From a virus: a stretch of DNA of 21,265 nt. Below, in pieces: positions 12,901-20,300 of the stretch. The position numbers and the translations under genes are program-made. How positions within the stretch are numbered: the first letter of the stretch is position 1; each line of letters begins with the position of its first letter. The notes under the pieces are model-generated. The model was not told the DNA's origin. It made no database searches and saw only the letters and a list, made by a program, of their open reading frames with translations. The stretch covers positions 1-21,265 of the IMG/VR virus record IMGVR_UViG_3300047560_000289; one strand, 5' to 3'.

Positions 12901-13829
12901 TCAATGTTTTGCAAACAATCCAAACCAGTGTCCAGCACGCCGTTGATTCTGTAACGTGGTTGACTTGCAGAACCGCCCCCACTAGGAATATATGAAATTA
13001 ACGCATCTGAATAAGCATTTAATGCTGTTACTTGCGTTGTATCAACAATGGTTGTATCCATTGCTGCGCCATAGGTTTCGTTGGTCATGTAGTCATACCA
13101 AACGTCACCGGGCTTTGCCACGCCTGTGCCATTTAAATAATGCTGCGCTCTAAATGTCAACGCTTGCATTTGCGTGGTTTGCGCTTCGCGGCTGTAATTC
13201 AACTTCACAATTGCAAAAGCCAAACCATTCATTTGCCGCCCCGTAGAGGGCCATCTTTGTGCTGCCGCTATGTCTGCACCGCCCATGTACGTTGATGGTG
13301 CTGGTGCGCCGTTTAAACTGGTTATTACCCCTGCCTGTGTGCTGGTGTATAGGGCAATGTACAAATTGCCGTTGATTTTTGTATCTACGTTGCCAGCACC
13401 ATCGGTCAGGCTAACAACTTTAGTTAAATCTGTGGTGTCAAAGGTAATCAGCCTGTCGCTGTAATAAAATTTTGTTGTGTCAAAAAAGAATTGACCATTT
13501 GGGCTGATTGCCGAAACAGTCATAACGTAATACATTGTTTTTTGATTAGTGGTGAGCACAGCATCTGTAAAAATGCCGCCAAGGTAGGCATCGCCATACA
13601 CCACGGGAATGCTGTTTGAATTGCTAGGTGGGCCTTGCAAACGCACGCCGTTATCAATAGATTGATTAGTGCCTGTTTGTGCATTGGGTTTAAATGCACG
13701 CGCTATAACTTGTGTAAGCGCATAAGACACGGCAAACGATGCAACAGCAACGCCAACGCTGCCAAGAGCAGCGCCCATCAAAATTAAATCGCCACCAAAA
13801 AATACGGCTGCAACAATGGTTGTTGGCAT
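9945..13829 (-). CDS. Tail-tip / host-specificity protein (gpJ-like)
   Basis: This 1294-residue protein forms the tip of the tail. The N-terminus (about residues 1-50) has two hydrophobic stretches (IVAAVFFGGDLILMGAALGS and VGVAVASFAVSYALTQV). IPVVYGDAYLGG at 74-85 is a hallmark of gpJ-like tail-tip proteins. Residues to about 520 form the hub; about 530-630 looks fibronectin-like; residues about 778-955 hold two ~90-residue tandem repeats (VYxYQW, TGTSxYTWATG, LWAAxxxxV). The C-terminus contains GTTNFTLYGATSNTVGTYFTA, a beta element seen in many phage tip proteins, and probably contacts the host. The last 210 or so residues are coded by visibly more A+T-rich DNA. An AAGGA site precedes ATG 13829. 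Confidence 0.88.
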   Translation of the reverse strand: MPTTIVAAVFFGGDLILMGAALGSVGVAVASFAVSYALTQVIARAFKPNAQTGTNQSIDNGVRLQGPPSNSNSIPVVYGDAYLGGIFTDAVLTTNQKTMYYVMTVSAISPNGQFFFDTTKFYYSDRLITFDTTDLTKVVSLTDGAGNVDTKINGNLYIALYTSTQAGVITSLNGAPAPSTYMGGADIAAAQRWPSTGRQMNGLAFAIVKLNYSREAQTTQMQALTFRAQHYLNGTGVAKPGDVWYDYMTNETYGAAMDTTIVDTTQVTALNAYSDALISYIPSGGGSASQPRYRINGVLDTGLDCLQNIDRIMSACDSWTQYNATTGKWAIVINKAEATSFAFNDSNIMSDIRVSSYDLTSSINQIQASFPNKLNRDQIDYVYLETPSGLLYPNEPVNKLSITLDMVNDSVQAQYLANRQLEQAREDLIVTFSTPYPGIQVDAGDVVSVTNADYGWTDKLFRVMKVTEQSQGVGDLSATVDLIEYNAAVYDDVSITAYAPSPNSNLANPSYFSVLAAPTVSNQLPTATVPSFDVTIYIPATGRVTMFTLFYTTVATPSAGDWLVYGSQSSSTSNAYTPSTNFTFTNIQMPTGTYYFAYKVQNEISASLLSAASTALVWSPNPTTTAVAGTFLATFSPVTMLVPRTSGPSPTPQFTGLITQLYGSAAGGSIDFVTAQADTDVSFVNNTWRIGGSSTTGNGDIVTTGGLTLSAPTDGGTYAQWAIPTAMTSSPATLTVPVRYKSSTGVISQGANAILQFIFVDPGATGSPGAAGNQAATVYLYQWSTSAPTNPTGTSTYTWATGANTSYSGLYSWEVAVPANPGTAGLSLWAASKQIVATAGTGITSVDWTTGVSIAAISGGNAVQTASPTVYQWAASLPAPLTGTSSYTWATGAFADPDGWSQIITTSPSAGFTLWAATVRLVDATTVTTSTINWTTASIVASGFSGQTGGSSRICYAKSTVNPLNSTPATITTAGSTSFPPANSWGGSETWVATPMTLVAGEYMYQSDGIYSPSTGNTVWNVPYLSNLKVGSLSAISANLGTVTAGDLSIGSSPTLSGTTMAGVGAHLYANGNFAFGNSTTNMVFNGTNVYLNGFSSGSNSQLTPQIIQTYYAKLYNFNVSKPVQVLYGMSGDIYFIINDPNVASFFLQYQFGLMPVYGASEMIVGENYQISFVGTTNFTLYGATSNTVGTYFTATSAGTGTGQVYNSLGLLVAVNRDWRTVCSLFGGLKNASSSTSFTNTQYLSSRTYGYDIVFKANAISYLNSSGNFITPAPGSFQNLELQGVMSFSYAANI
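10965..11498 (-). repeat. Two tandem ~90-residue repeats in the tail-tip protein
   Basis: The two units share VYLYQWST/VYQWAAS, then PTGTSTYTWATG/LTGTSSYTWATG, then SLWAASKQIV/TLWAATVRLV and VDWTTGVSI/INWTTASIV. They are Ig- or fibronectin-like beta domains arising by duplication. Boundaries are approximate. Confidence 0.6.
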
Positions 13830-13834
13830 TTCTT

Positions 13835-14281
13835 TTATTCCTTGAAAAAGGTTGCTTCCAAGGGTTTATACCCTCGTTTAGTGTAATCAATCAATGGTGA
13901 ATTTGCCATCACAGTGGTACACGCATAAGCAACGCGCCCACTATTAACCATTGATTGCGCCATCAGATTAAATTCAGCCCACAATCTGCCGCCCAACGTG
14001 CCATTGCGGTGTTCATGCTTTACCCACCATGCAAGTTCATGCAAGATTAAAACTTTGGGACACCACAAATTAGGCGTAACCATTGCAAGCAACATTCCCC
14101 GGTAATCGTCATCAACCAAAGCAAATCCACGCCCGGAAACAATTTGAAAAATTAACTTAGTTACATGATCGGCATCATGGTTATCTGCTGCACGCAATGC
14201 TTGTGGGCTAGATTCCAATGCGTATTGCCGCATCATTTCAACCAATGCGGGAATGTCTTGTTTTGTGGCTTGTCTTATCAA
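13835..14281 (-). CDS. GNAT-family N-acetyltransferase
   Basis: This is a 148-residue enzyme starting at TTG 14281 with AAGGTG five bases upstream. The N-terminus (MIRQATKQDIPALVEMMRQY) is the usual GNAT opening; residues 82-101 (ELAWWVKHEHRNGTLGGRLW) are motif A, where HRNGTLGG would bind the acetyl-CoA pyrophosphate; the end (YTKRGYKPLEATFFKE) is motif B. Phage GNATs of this type are often found in the tail-tip gene block. The acceptor is unknown: it might acetylate a tail protein or a host protein. It ends five bases before the tail-tip gene start. Confidence 0.85.
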   Translation of the reverse strand: MIRQATKQDIPALVEMMRQYALESSPQALRAADNHDADHVTKLIFQIVSGRGFALVDDDYRGMLLAMVTPNLWCPKVLILHELAWWVKHEHRNGTLGGRLWAEFNLMAQSMVNSGRVAYACTTVMANSPLIDYTKRGYKPLEATFFKE

Positions 14282-14290
14282 AATAGCACC

Positions 14291-14956
14291 TTAAAAACCG
14301 CCATATGATTGATTAGAATTAACGGATTCTGCTGCTCTTATTGCAGCATTTGCCAATGCTGATTGTGTTTCAGCCAAAGGTGATGCGCCAAAATCAAAAA
14401 ATGTTGCTGCAATCACTGGCACTCTGTCCATGCTAATGTCATTCGGATAAAAAGTTTTCCAAATGCTTGGATTGGTTCTTACGCCGCCCACGCGGTTTTG
14501 CAAAATGGTTCTGAACGATGCACACGTTAAAACGCACGTTGCAACGCGAATTCTTTCTTGCGTATTGAAATCTTCTTTGATTGCAATGTTAGAAACTAAC
14601 CCTTGATAACGCTTAAAAAATTGTTGTGTTGGCGTTGTAATGATTTGATTGTTGGAATCCAAAAAACCGCGAAACACTTCAATTTTGCTGCCTTTAATGT
14701 TTGCGGACAAAACCAAAGCAATGTTTGCGCTATCAATGCCGGTAAGTGAAATGCCCAAATCACCGCTGGTTGCTTTTACTTGACGGTCAATATTGGTAAT
14801 GCTTAACAAACTGCCCATGCCCGAATACACAGTGCCATCTACAGTAATGGGCGCGGCTGCGTTGCAAAACGTGTAGGTCGCGCTTGGCGTTGTAAGTTTT
14901 ACAAACTCTGCATAAACAATGCTGTTACTGCTCAATGCAGTCATTGTGGTTGTCAT
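14291..14956 (-). CDS. Minor tail / tail-tip protein (DUF2163-like)
   Basis: This is a 221-residue protein whose ATG overlaps the preceding stop (ATGA). The sequence YAEFVKLTTPSATYTFCNAA followed by TVYSGMGSLLSITNIDRQ, KATSGDLGISLTGID and KIEVFRGFLDSNNQII resembles the beta-rich core of DUF2163-type hub proteins at the siphovirus tail tip. Later, RVGGVRTNPSIWKTFYPNDI and FDFGASP continue the pattern. It may form the ring between the distal tail protein and the gpJ-like protein. The tail-tip place is firm from context; the exact family name is less certain. Confidence 0.72.
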   Translation of the reverse strand: MTTTMTALSSNSIVYAEFVKLTTPSATYTFCNAAAPITVDGTVYSGMGSLLSITNIDRQVKATSGDLGISLTGIDSANIALVLSANIKGSKIEVFRGFLDSNNQIITTPTQQFFKRYQGLVSNIAIKEDFNTQERIRVATCVLTCASFRTILQNRVGGVRTNPSIWKTFYPNDISMDRVPVIAATFFDFGASPLAETQSALANAAIRAAESVNSNQSYGGF

Positions 14957-15600
14957 GTAATGTCCTCTCTAAAAACAAACGCGCTGTCCCATTGCACAAA
15001 CGCGCCATTGGTCATTGGGTTAAGCGTATATGTTGGGCAGCTTTCAGCAAGCAAATAAAACGTGCAATTTGCCCCCACAGCAGTCAATGTGCCCGTGCTA
15101 GGCGTGCCAATAACGGGTCTGTGTAAGGTTACGCTCACTGTGCTGCCAGAACCGCGCAAAACTTGTGTGGTGACTTTGTACGGATAAATTCCCAACTGCA
15201 AAAAATCACCCGGTTCAAAAATTATTGTGGATGATGTTACTGCTGGCAAATTGCCCACAGTAATAATTGTGCTGTTAGCTGGTGGCACGCTTGCCAATGT
15301 AAGCGCGTTAACTTGCGGAGTGGTCAAATCGCCTTGATATGCCGTAAACCATGACAAATTGGCGTTATTGAAAGTTATTGTTTCTGGTATTTGCCTGTCT
15401 TTATTGTCAATCGCTTGAATAATGTCACGCGCTTGCGGGTAGTATAAATAATTGTGTGGCATCACTGTAAACACCCAAGGCACAGCAGTTAGATATTGCG
15501 CCACACGCACTTGACCGCCACGGCTAACTTGTTGCCCAACCATGCGCCGATTGTTCACCGACATATTTTGCTGGATGTTAAATATCGTTTGAAAAGACAT
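14953..15600 (-). CDS. Distal tail-like structural protein
   Basis: This is a 215-residue protein. Its ATG overlaps the tape-measure stop by one base (TAATG), which suggests coupled translation. The first 60 residues include GGQVRVAQYLTAVPWVFTV; the second half has EPGDFLQLGIYPYKVTTQVL and VTLHRPVIGTP, a beta-sandwich pattern, and NPMTNGAFVQWDSAFVFRED near the end. It follows the tape measure directly, where distal tail (Dit) proteins lie in siphoviruses. The function is assigned by position and fold pattern, not by a clear family motif. Confidence 0.68.
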   Translation of the reverse strand: MSFQTIFNIQQNMSVNNRRMVGQQVSRGGQVRVAQYLTAVPWVFTVMPHNYLYYPQARDIIQAIDNKDRQIPETITFNNANLSWFTAYQGDLTTPQVNALTLASVPPANSTIITVGNLPAVTSSTIIFEPGDFLQLGIYPYKVTTQVLRGSGSTVSVTLHRPVIGTPSTGTLTAVGANCTFYLLAESCPTYTLNPMTNGAFVQWDSAFVFREDIT

Positions 15601-17627
15601 TACGCCCTCCCTAAATTACCGGAAATGGCTTTTTCGCCATACCTATTTGCGGCCCAAATTGCATTAGCAGAACCATAAATCCTATCTTCAAAGGATTTTG
15701 TATCAATGGCTTGTATGTAATTGTTGGTGACGTTAGTAACGCTGCCTAACCCATCTAGCTGGTTATTGGGAATGATTGTTCCTGCGGTGCGTGGCACAAA
15801 CAATTCTGGCCCACGCTCACCAACAATGCTTGCTTTGCCTACTGGCGGGTTTCCACCATCAGCAAAAAATGCAGCATCAACCATAGAAATAGGGCCAGAA
15901 ACGTCACCGCCACTGCCACCGAACAAACTACCAATCAAACCGCCTAAACCGCCACCACCGCCACCAAACAATGATTTTGTAAACGACATTGCTTGTGCAC
16001 GCAATTGGATATAAATTAAATCTTGAACAATGCTTTGCGCCAAATCATTAAAACTTAATTTGCCAGTTCTAACAAAATTGCGTAATGCGTTGTCCATGTT
16101 GCTAACAACTGCTTCAAATGCGCGTTGCCCATCTTCCATTGCTGTGGGCATATCGCGGATAAATTCTTTCATGCTTTTGGCAAAGCCTTCGCCATACGTG
16201 CCTTCACGCATACTCTTTGTCGCAGCGTTGCGCCGTTCAGCTAAACGAATTGCTTTTTCTGCCTGTTGATTTTCGCGCTCAATCATCACCGCTTTTGTTT
16301 CGGCATCAATTTTGTCGCTTTCTTGTATTTGTTTAACTACGTCAGCACGCTTGTATTCAATTTGCAAAAGTTGTTGTGCTAAATCGTAATCTTCTTTCCG
16401 CATACTTGTCGCTTTTAAAGACAAGTTAAACAATTCCTGTTCGCGTTCAAGTTGTGTATCAGTTGCGCGGATGCGTTCTAAAAATGTTTTGTATTCTTTA
16501 TTTGTTTCATTTTCTATTTCAGCAGCCAAACGCGCCAATTCTTGCTCTTGCGCCACTTGTGCTGCAAATGCTTTTGCTTGTTCAGCCCAATACTTTTTTA
16601 ATTCTGGGTCTTCGCCCGGCTTAACTTTGCGTTTTACGCCCGGTGCTGCTTTAGGCGCATCCCAACTATCACCGCCAAAATCGGTGAATGGTGCGCCCAT
16701 TACTTTTTGTTGGAAAAATTCTAAACGCGCTTTTTCACGTTCGCGCATTTGGTCATAAACTTCATTAGCTTTTGTTGCCGCTGTAATTCCTTGTGTTATT
16801 AAAAGTTTTGCGTTTTCAATTGTGTGTGCAATTTCATCAGAAATACCTTTAAATACAAAAGCTACATCAGAACCAAGTACTGCAACAGTTTGAAATACTG
16901 TTTTAATCACATCGCCAAATAAATTGCTTTCACCGCGTATTTCTTTAATGTATTCCAATGTTGTTTTCAATGTTGGGCCAATTGCTGTGGCAAAAACTAA
17001 AGCGGTATCACGCCCCGCTTGTTGCAGCATATCCCACGCATCGGCAGCGTCTTGCACTGCTTTGGCTTGTTCTTGGGTTACACCTTTGCCTTCTTTAAAC
17101 GCCGCATTTAGGCCAACAAAATCCACGCCTTTGGCTGCTTTGCCAAATATCTCCATCGCCTTGGCATTGCGTGTTAGCGGGTCTTCAATGGCAGCAATGC
17201 CAGCAACTGCTTTTTGAAACAAATCGTCCGTAGACATTTTGCTCAAATCGCCCAAAGTAATGCCAGCTTGTTGGAATGCCTTTTGTGCAGTGAATGAGCC
17301 TTCAGCTGCGGTGTCTACAAATTTGGTAAACCCGGCTAACAATTTGCCAGCATCTTCGGCGTGCCCACCAGCTTGACCCAATGCGTTAGACAAACGCAAA
17401 ACGCTATCAATGGCAACGTCATTGGCTTTGGCTACGTCAGCAATGCCATCAGCGTATTCCAACGCTTTATATGTTGCGGCTGCTAACGCTACAGCACCAA
17501 CTTTTCCATAAATTTCAACTTGCTTGCTAAATTGTTCAAGTTTCTTTTGTGCGTTTTCAATGCCTTTGGTGAATTCGGCACTATCCAAGCCAAGTAAAAC
17601 GCCAAGTCTACCAATCATGTTAGCCAT
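15600..17627 (-). CDS. Tape measure protein
   Basis: This is a 675-residue protein with GAGGTG just upstream of the ATG. The start (MANMIGRLGVLLGLDSAEFTKGIENAQKKLEQF) and MEIFGKAAKGVDF (about residue 160) are typical of phage tape measures. The middle is long helical coiled coil (AQEQELARLAAEIENETN and ERENQQAEKAIRLAERRN). Near the C-terminus are a glycine-rich patch (FGGGGGGLGGLIGSLFGG) and GERGPELFVPRTAGTIIP, the usual end motif. Tape measures set tail length at about 0.15 nm per residue, so this one predicts a tail of roughly 100 nm. It follows the T chaperone frame with an 8-base overlap. Confidence 0.95.
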   Translation of the reverse strand: MANMIGRLGVLLGLDSAEFTKGIENAQKKLEQFSKQVEIYGKVGAVALAAATYKALEYADGIADVAKANDVAIDSVLRLSNALGQAGGHAEDAGKLLAGFTKFVDTAAEGSFTAQKAFQQAGITLGDLSKMSTDDLFQKAVAGIAAIEDPLTRNAKAMEIFGKAAKGVDFVGLNAAFKEGKGVTQEQAKAVQDAADAWDMLQQAGRDTALVFATAIGPTLKTTLEYIKEIRGESNLFGDVIKTVFQTVAVLGSDVAFVFKGISDEIAHTIENAKLLITQGITAATKANEVYDQMREREKARLEFFQQKVMGAPFTDFGGDSWDAPKAAPGVKRKVKPGEDPELKKYWAEQAKAFAAQVAQEQELARLAAEIENETNKEYKTFLERIRATDTQLEREQELFNLSLKATSMRKEDYDLAQQLLQIEYKRADVVKQIQESDKIDAETKAVMIERENQQAEKAIRLAERRNAATKSMREGTYGEGFAKSMKEFIRDMPTAMEDGQRAFEAVVSNMDNALRNFVRTGKLSFNDLAQSIVQDLIYIQLRAQAMSFTKSLFGGGGGGLGGLIGSLFGGSGGDVSGPISMVDAAFFADGGNPPVGKASIVGERGPELFVPRTAGTIIPNNQLDGLGSVTNVTNNYIQAIDTKSFEDRIYGSANAIWAANRYGEKAISGNLGRA

Positions 17628-17973
17628 GCTTCACCTCAAATCTGTCTTTGCTGAAACCCGGCGCTTGCACCATAAACGCTAACAAATTATCGCTTACGGC
17701 TTGTTTTTGATATTCTTCTGGCAATGGCGGGAATAGGTAATCATACGCAAGCCCCATAATGTTGGCTAGTTTATAAGGCGGTGCATTTGCAGGGCGAATA
17801 TAATTAAACACGCCATTTGTTAACGTGCTTAATACGTTCAACAAACCATGATTGCCAATGATGCCATCAGCGTACATAGTCTGTATTTGGCGCATCGTTA
17901 TATCGTCTAACCCGGCAATTGATTCATGTGTATGCCCGTTGAAGATCATGGCGCATTCCACTTGCGTCTTCAA
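17620..17973 (-). CDS. Tail assembly chaperone T domain, made by -1 frameshift
   Basis: This frame is the second part of a G-T fusion. It is open back to the slippery site at 17985-17991; the TTG at 17973 is only the first start-like codon and has no ribosome site, and the first ATG is at 17949. After the slip it adds 121 residues to G, giving a 281-residue G-T protein. The sequence (HTHESIAGLDDITMRQIQTM, then YADGIIGNHGLLNVLSTLTN and PPLPEEYQKQAVSDNLLAF) is small and mostly helical like lambda T. It should recruit the tail tube to the tape measure, which follows at once. It is unlikely to be made alone. Confidence 0.82.
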   Translation of the reverse strand: MKTQVECAMIFNGHTHESIAGLDDITMRQIQTMYADGIIGNHGLLNVLSTLTNGVFNYIRPANAPPYKLANIMGLAYDYLFPPLPEEYQKQAVSDNLLAFMVQAPGFSKDRFEVKHG

Positions 17974-17991
17974 CGAGCTTATTAGTTTCCC
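17935..17991 (-). promoter_or_regulatory. Programmed -1 ribosomal frameshift signal between G and T
   Basis: The heptamer G GGA AAC (17991-17985) fits X XXY YYZ in the G frame, two codons before the G stop (TAA 17984-17982). Seven bases later an 11-bp stem begins (17977-17967 paired with 17945-17935, one G-U pair), with a smaller 4-bp helix inside its loop (17966-17963 with 17955-17952). A -1 slip joins G directly to the open T frame. Heptamer, spacer, stem, frame and gene identity all agree. Confidence 0.88.
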
Positions 17992-18464
17992 CGCGTTTCC
18001 TTATACGATGGGCTAATTGCTTCGCCAATTTTTTCAATCAATGCCATTTGCACTGAAAATGGGAATTCGGCTTCAATGTCTGCGTAAGTAATATCATCCA
18101 GCGTTGCGTTGGAATCTTCTGGAATTAACAATTTAATAAATTCAGTAATTCGCATCTGCGTGGTGATTTTGTTTTTGGCAGCTTCACGCAAAGACCGCCC
18201 ATCCACCACAATGTCATTGTCCAAAAAAGTTACATTGCCATCGGGCGTGTCTTTAAACGCTAACAATGGGGCTGCAATTTCTTGATACGCGGCCTCTATA
18301 GCCTGTTCATCTGGGTTTTGAATGCGCTGGTAAATTTCCTGTGTTTCAACAACCAAAGGAATTTTTACTTTAAAAATGTGCCCGCCTAATTCAAAAGTAC
18401 GGGTCAACAATTGTCTGCGCTGTGCTTGGTATTTTTCACCAAATGCTGATGCTAGTTTTGTCAT
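17982..18464 (-). CDS. Tail assembly chaperone G
   Basis: This is a 160-residue protein starting at an ATGA overlap with the HK97 gp10-like gene. It is acidic and helical (EIYQRIQNPDEQAIEAAYQE and DVAYADIEAEF-type segments) with a beta-rich front (ELGGHIFKVKIPLVVETQEI), as in gpG-like chaperones. It sits between the tail tube and tape measure, the usual place. Its last codons (CGG GGA AAC TAA) contain the slip site, so most ribosomes make G and a minority make G-T. The family sequence is poorly conserved in phages; the call rests on position and the frameshift. Confidence 0.84.
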   Translation of the reverse strand: MTKLASAFGEKYQAQRRQLLTRTFELGGHIFKVKIPLVVETQEIYQRIQNPDEQAIEAAYQEIAAPLLAFKDTPDGNVTFLDNDIVVDGRSLREAAKNKITTQMRITEFIKLLIPEDSNATLDDITYADIEAEFPFSVQMALIEKIGEAISPSYKETRGN

Positions 18465-18937
18465 TTCTGTTTTGCCTTAAATTGTTCTATCCTGCGTGCC
18501 AATATGCCACTCAATAAATTGACTGTGCTTTGCGCCATGCTTTCCAATGCTGGTCGCAAATAAGGGTGCGCTTGATTGCGTGCGGAACCGAATTCCTGTG
18601 CAATGGCGCGCGCATCTGATTCAATGCCCATCTTAGCTAATTTCTTGCCTGATGCGGTTGTTACCGCTGCAATCACAGTGTCTGTTTCGGTAACGTATTT
18701 AGAACGTCTGTCGCGTCTTGTTGGTCGGCGTGCTTCAATGATTAAGCTGCGTTCCAGTGCGCCAGTGTCTTTAGGTGAATTTGCCTTTGCCATTGCAAGC
18801 ACAGGCTTCATGGCTTCGCGCACCGCTGGCACTAAGATTTTGCTTTGTGCCTGTTTATCGCCTATTTCTTTTTGCAGTTCATAAAGCACATCTGCAATTG
18901 GGCCAATGCCTTCCAACTTAATGGTAACACGGCCCAT
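18461..18937 (-). CDS. HK97 gp10-like tail/neck protein
   Basis: This is a 158-residue protein with a GGGAG site eight bases before ATG 18937. MAKANSPKDTGALERSL and IAQEFGSARNQAHPYLRPAL are the two diagnostic stretches of the HK97-gp10_like family (PF04883). These proteins help complete the tail or neck. In many siphoviruses the gene comes before the tail terminator and tube, but here it lies after the tube and before chaperone G, so it may be a minor tail component in this phage. The family call is firm; the exact place in the virion is not. Confidence 0.88.
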   Translation of the reverse strand: MGRVTIKLEGIGPIADVLYELQKEIGDKQAQSKILVPAVREAMKPVLAMAKANSPKDTGALERSLIIEARRPTRRDRRSKYVTETDTVIAAVTTASGKKLAKMGIESDARAIAQEFGSARNQAHPYLRPALESMAQSTVNLLSGILARRIEQFKAKQK

Positions 18938-18939
18938 GT

Positions 18940-19170
18940 TTATGCTCCCGGTTTAATCAACCGCGTAAATAGCACGTTGTTTAGCTTTACAACGTAATCA
19001 ACAACTTCGTCAGGTGTCATTTTGTCGGCATGATTTACGGCAATTTGGTGCGCTAGGCTAATGCCTGTAATCTTTTGCTGCAAAAAGCCAAACCATTGCT
19101 TATTGCCGCTTTCGCTTTGCGCTACCAAATATGCCAGCAAATCATTAGTGTTTTGTATTGTCGTTTCCAT
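18940..19170 (-). CDS. Small hypothetical tail-region protein (76 residues)
   Basis: This gene lies between a 58-residue ORF (three bases away) and the HK97 gp10-like gene (two bases away). The ribosome site is weak. The protein is helical (NTNDLLAYLVAQSESGNKQW, then LQQKITGISLAHQIAVNH, then TPDEVVDYVVKLNNVLF). Its position in the gap between tail tube and chaperone could suit an extra chaperone or assembly helper, but no family is recognised. Confidence 0.62.
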   Translation of the reverse strand: METTIQNTNDLLAYLVAQSESGNKQWFGFLQQKITGISLAHQIAVNHADKMTPDEVVDYVVKLNNVLFTRLIKPGA

Positions 19171-19173
19171 GTT

Positions 19174-19350
19174 TTATTCTGTATATTTTGCAAGATATGT
19201 GAGTGCTACATATTCTTGCGTGTCAGGGTCAGCAGCATCCAAAGCGTCTGCTACTTCTTCTGCGTCCAACCCCCAACCCCTAGCCATTACGTCTAGAGAT
19301 TGGTAGGTGCTGGTCAATGCTGCTACAGCAGCTTGCAATTGGTCACTCAT
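19174..19350 (-). CDS. Small hypothetical tail-region protein (58 residues)
   Basis: The start chosen is ATG 19350 (58 residues); TTG 19356 would add two residues and overlap the tail-tube stop. The protein is acidic and helical (QLQAAVAALTSTYQSLDVMA, then GLDAEEVADALDAADPDTQE), much like a small helical bundle or ferredoxin-like adaptor. It follows the tube gene at once and precedes another unknown. Function unknown. Confidence 0.55.
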   Translation of the reverse strand: MSDQLQAAVAALTSTYQSLDVMARGWGLDAEEVADALDAADPDTQEYVALTYLAKYTE

Positions 19351-19352
19351 GT

Positions 19353-19847
19353 TCAAGTGCTTGCTGACCAGCCGTATTGATTGCCACGCGGGTGAATGCT
19401 AAAAATTACTTTAGCTTCTGCGCCGGGTGCGCTGTCAATTTGCCATTGGCTAACGCGTCCGTTAAAAGCGTAATTAACAATGCCAGTGCCATCGGTTGCG
19501 CTGATAACAAAAGTGCGGTCAATCGTGCCGTTATAAGCATCGCCACGCAACAACAGCAAAACGGTATCGCTAGGATTCCAAGCCGCAGTAATGGTCATGC
19601 TGGTGGGTGCGCTTTGCACAGGGATTTTGTCCGATTGACGCGAACCAGCAACGCCGAACGATGCCACAGCATCATCTTGACCAAATGCGGGAATAGCTTC
19701 AACAGGAACCAAATTGCCGCTAATAGCAATTGCGCTAACGCTTGCATAAGTGGACAAGTTAGCAACAGTCAACGGGGTTGGCGTTGCACTGGGTTGTGCA
19801 TACAGTGTTGCGCTAAAACCGGGTAGGATTTTAGTTGGGAGTGCCAT
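19353..19847 (-). CDS. Major tail tube protein
   Basis: This is a 164-residue protein with GAAGGA eight bases before the ATG. It is beta-rich with the small residues and loops of siphovirus tube proteins: MALPTKILPGFSATLYAQPS, VEAIPAFGQDDAVASFG, then SMTITAAWNPSDTVLLLL and RTFVISATDGTGIVNYAFNG, ending WQIDSAPGAEAKVIFSIHP. It lies after the tail terminator and before the chaperones, the usual place. It should polymerise as the tube; late genes of this kind are strongly expressed, in line with the good ribosome site. Confidence 0.83.
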   Translation of the reverse strand: MALPTKILPGFSATLYAQPSATPTPLTVANLSTYASVSAIAISGNLVPVEAIPAFGQDDAVASFGVAGSRQSDKIPVQSAPTSMTITAAWNPSDTVLLLLRGDAYNGTIDRTFVISATDGTGIVNYAFNGRVSQWQIDSAPGAEAKVIFSIHPRGNQYGWSAST

Positions 19848-19886
19848 GGTTTAGTCCTTCAAAAAAAGTTAATGGATTTTGTCTTA

Positions 19887-20300
19887 TCAGGTTGGTACTT
19901 GCAAAGTGCAATCCAAAAAGATTTCTGCTAACTTGTCTTCGTTGTTATAACTGTTGTACAGCCACATTACATCGGCTTTGCTTATGTTAAAGCCGTATGT
20001 AGCACCGCCAAACAACCCGCTATAACCATGCAGCGATTGTAGTATCTGGTTAGCAATTGTGAAACCATCTTCAATCACTTGCGTAAAAATACTAATTTGG
20101 AAAACAGGCGTATCAATGCCTTTGACTGATTGATACACACCCGTATATACAGGCTGATGCACGTTACGCACCATCCACGTAATGAATTTAGGCTGCGTTG
20201 CAAAGTTGCGGTTAAACGCCGCGTAGACAGGCACAGGCGCGACAATCCCGGTCAATTGCGCTTGTATGGCTTGCCCATACTGTACCGGGTTCATTTGCAT
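19887..20300 (-). CDS. Tail terminator / tail completion protein (DUF3168-like)
   Basis: This is a 137-residue protein with a one-base overlap with the preceding stop (TAATG). The pattern PVYAAFNRNFATQPKFITWM, followed by KGIDTPVFQISIFTQVIEDG and TIANQILQSLHGYSGLFGG, fits DUF3168/gpU-type tail terminators, where a helix spans the central beta sheet. It should form the ring that caps the tube and joins it to the head. The gap of 39 bases to the tube gene contains no clear terminator. Confidence 0.75.
   Translation of the reverse strand: MQMNPVQYGQAIQAQLTGIVAPVPVYAAFNRNFATQPKFITWMVRNVHQPVYTGVYQSVKGIDTPVFQISIFTQVIEDGFTIANQILQSLHGYSGLFGGATYGFNISKADVMWLYNSYNNEDKLAEIFLDCTLQVPT

Noticed and set aside
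19848-19886. Terminator or promoter between the tail terminator and tail tube genes
   Set aside because: There is an A/T run but no convincing stem or promoter boxes.
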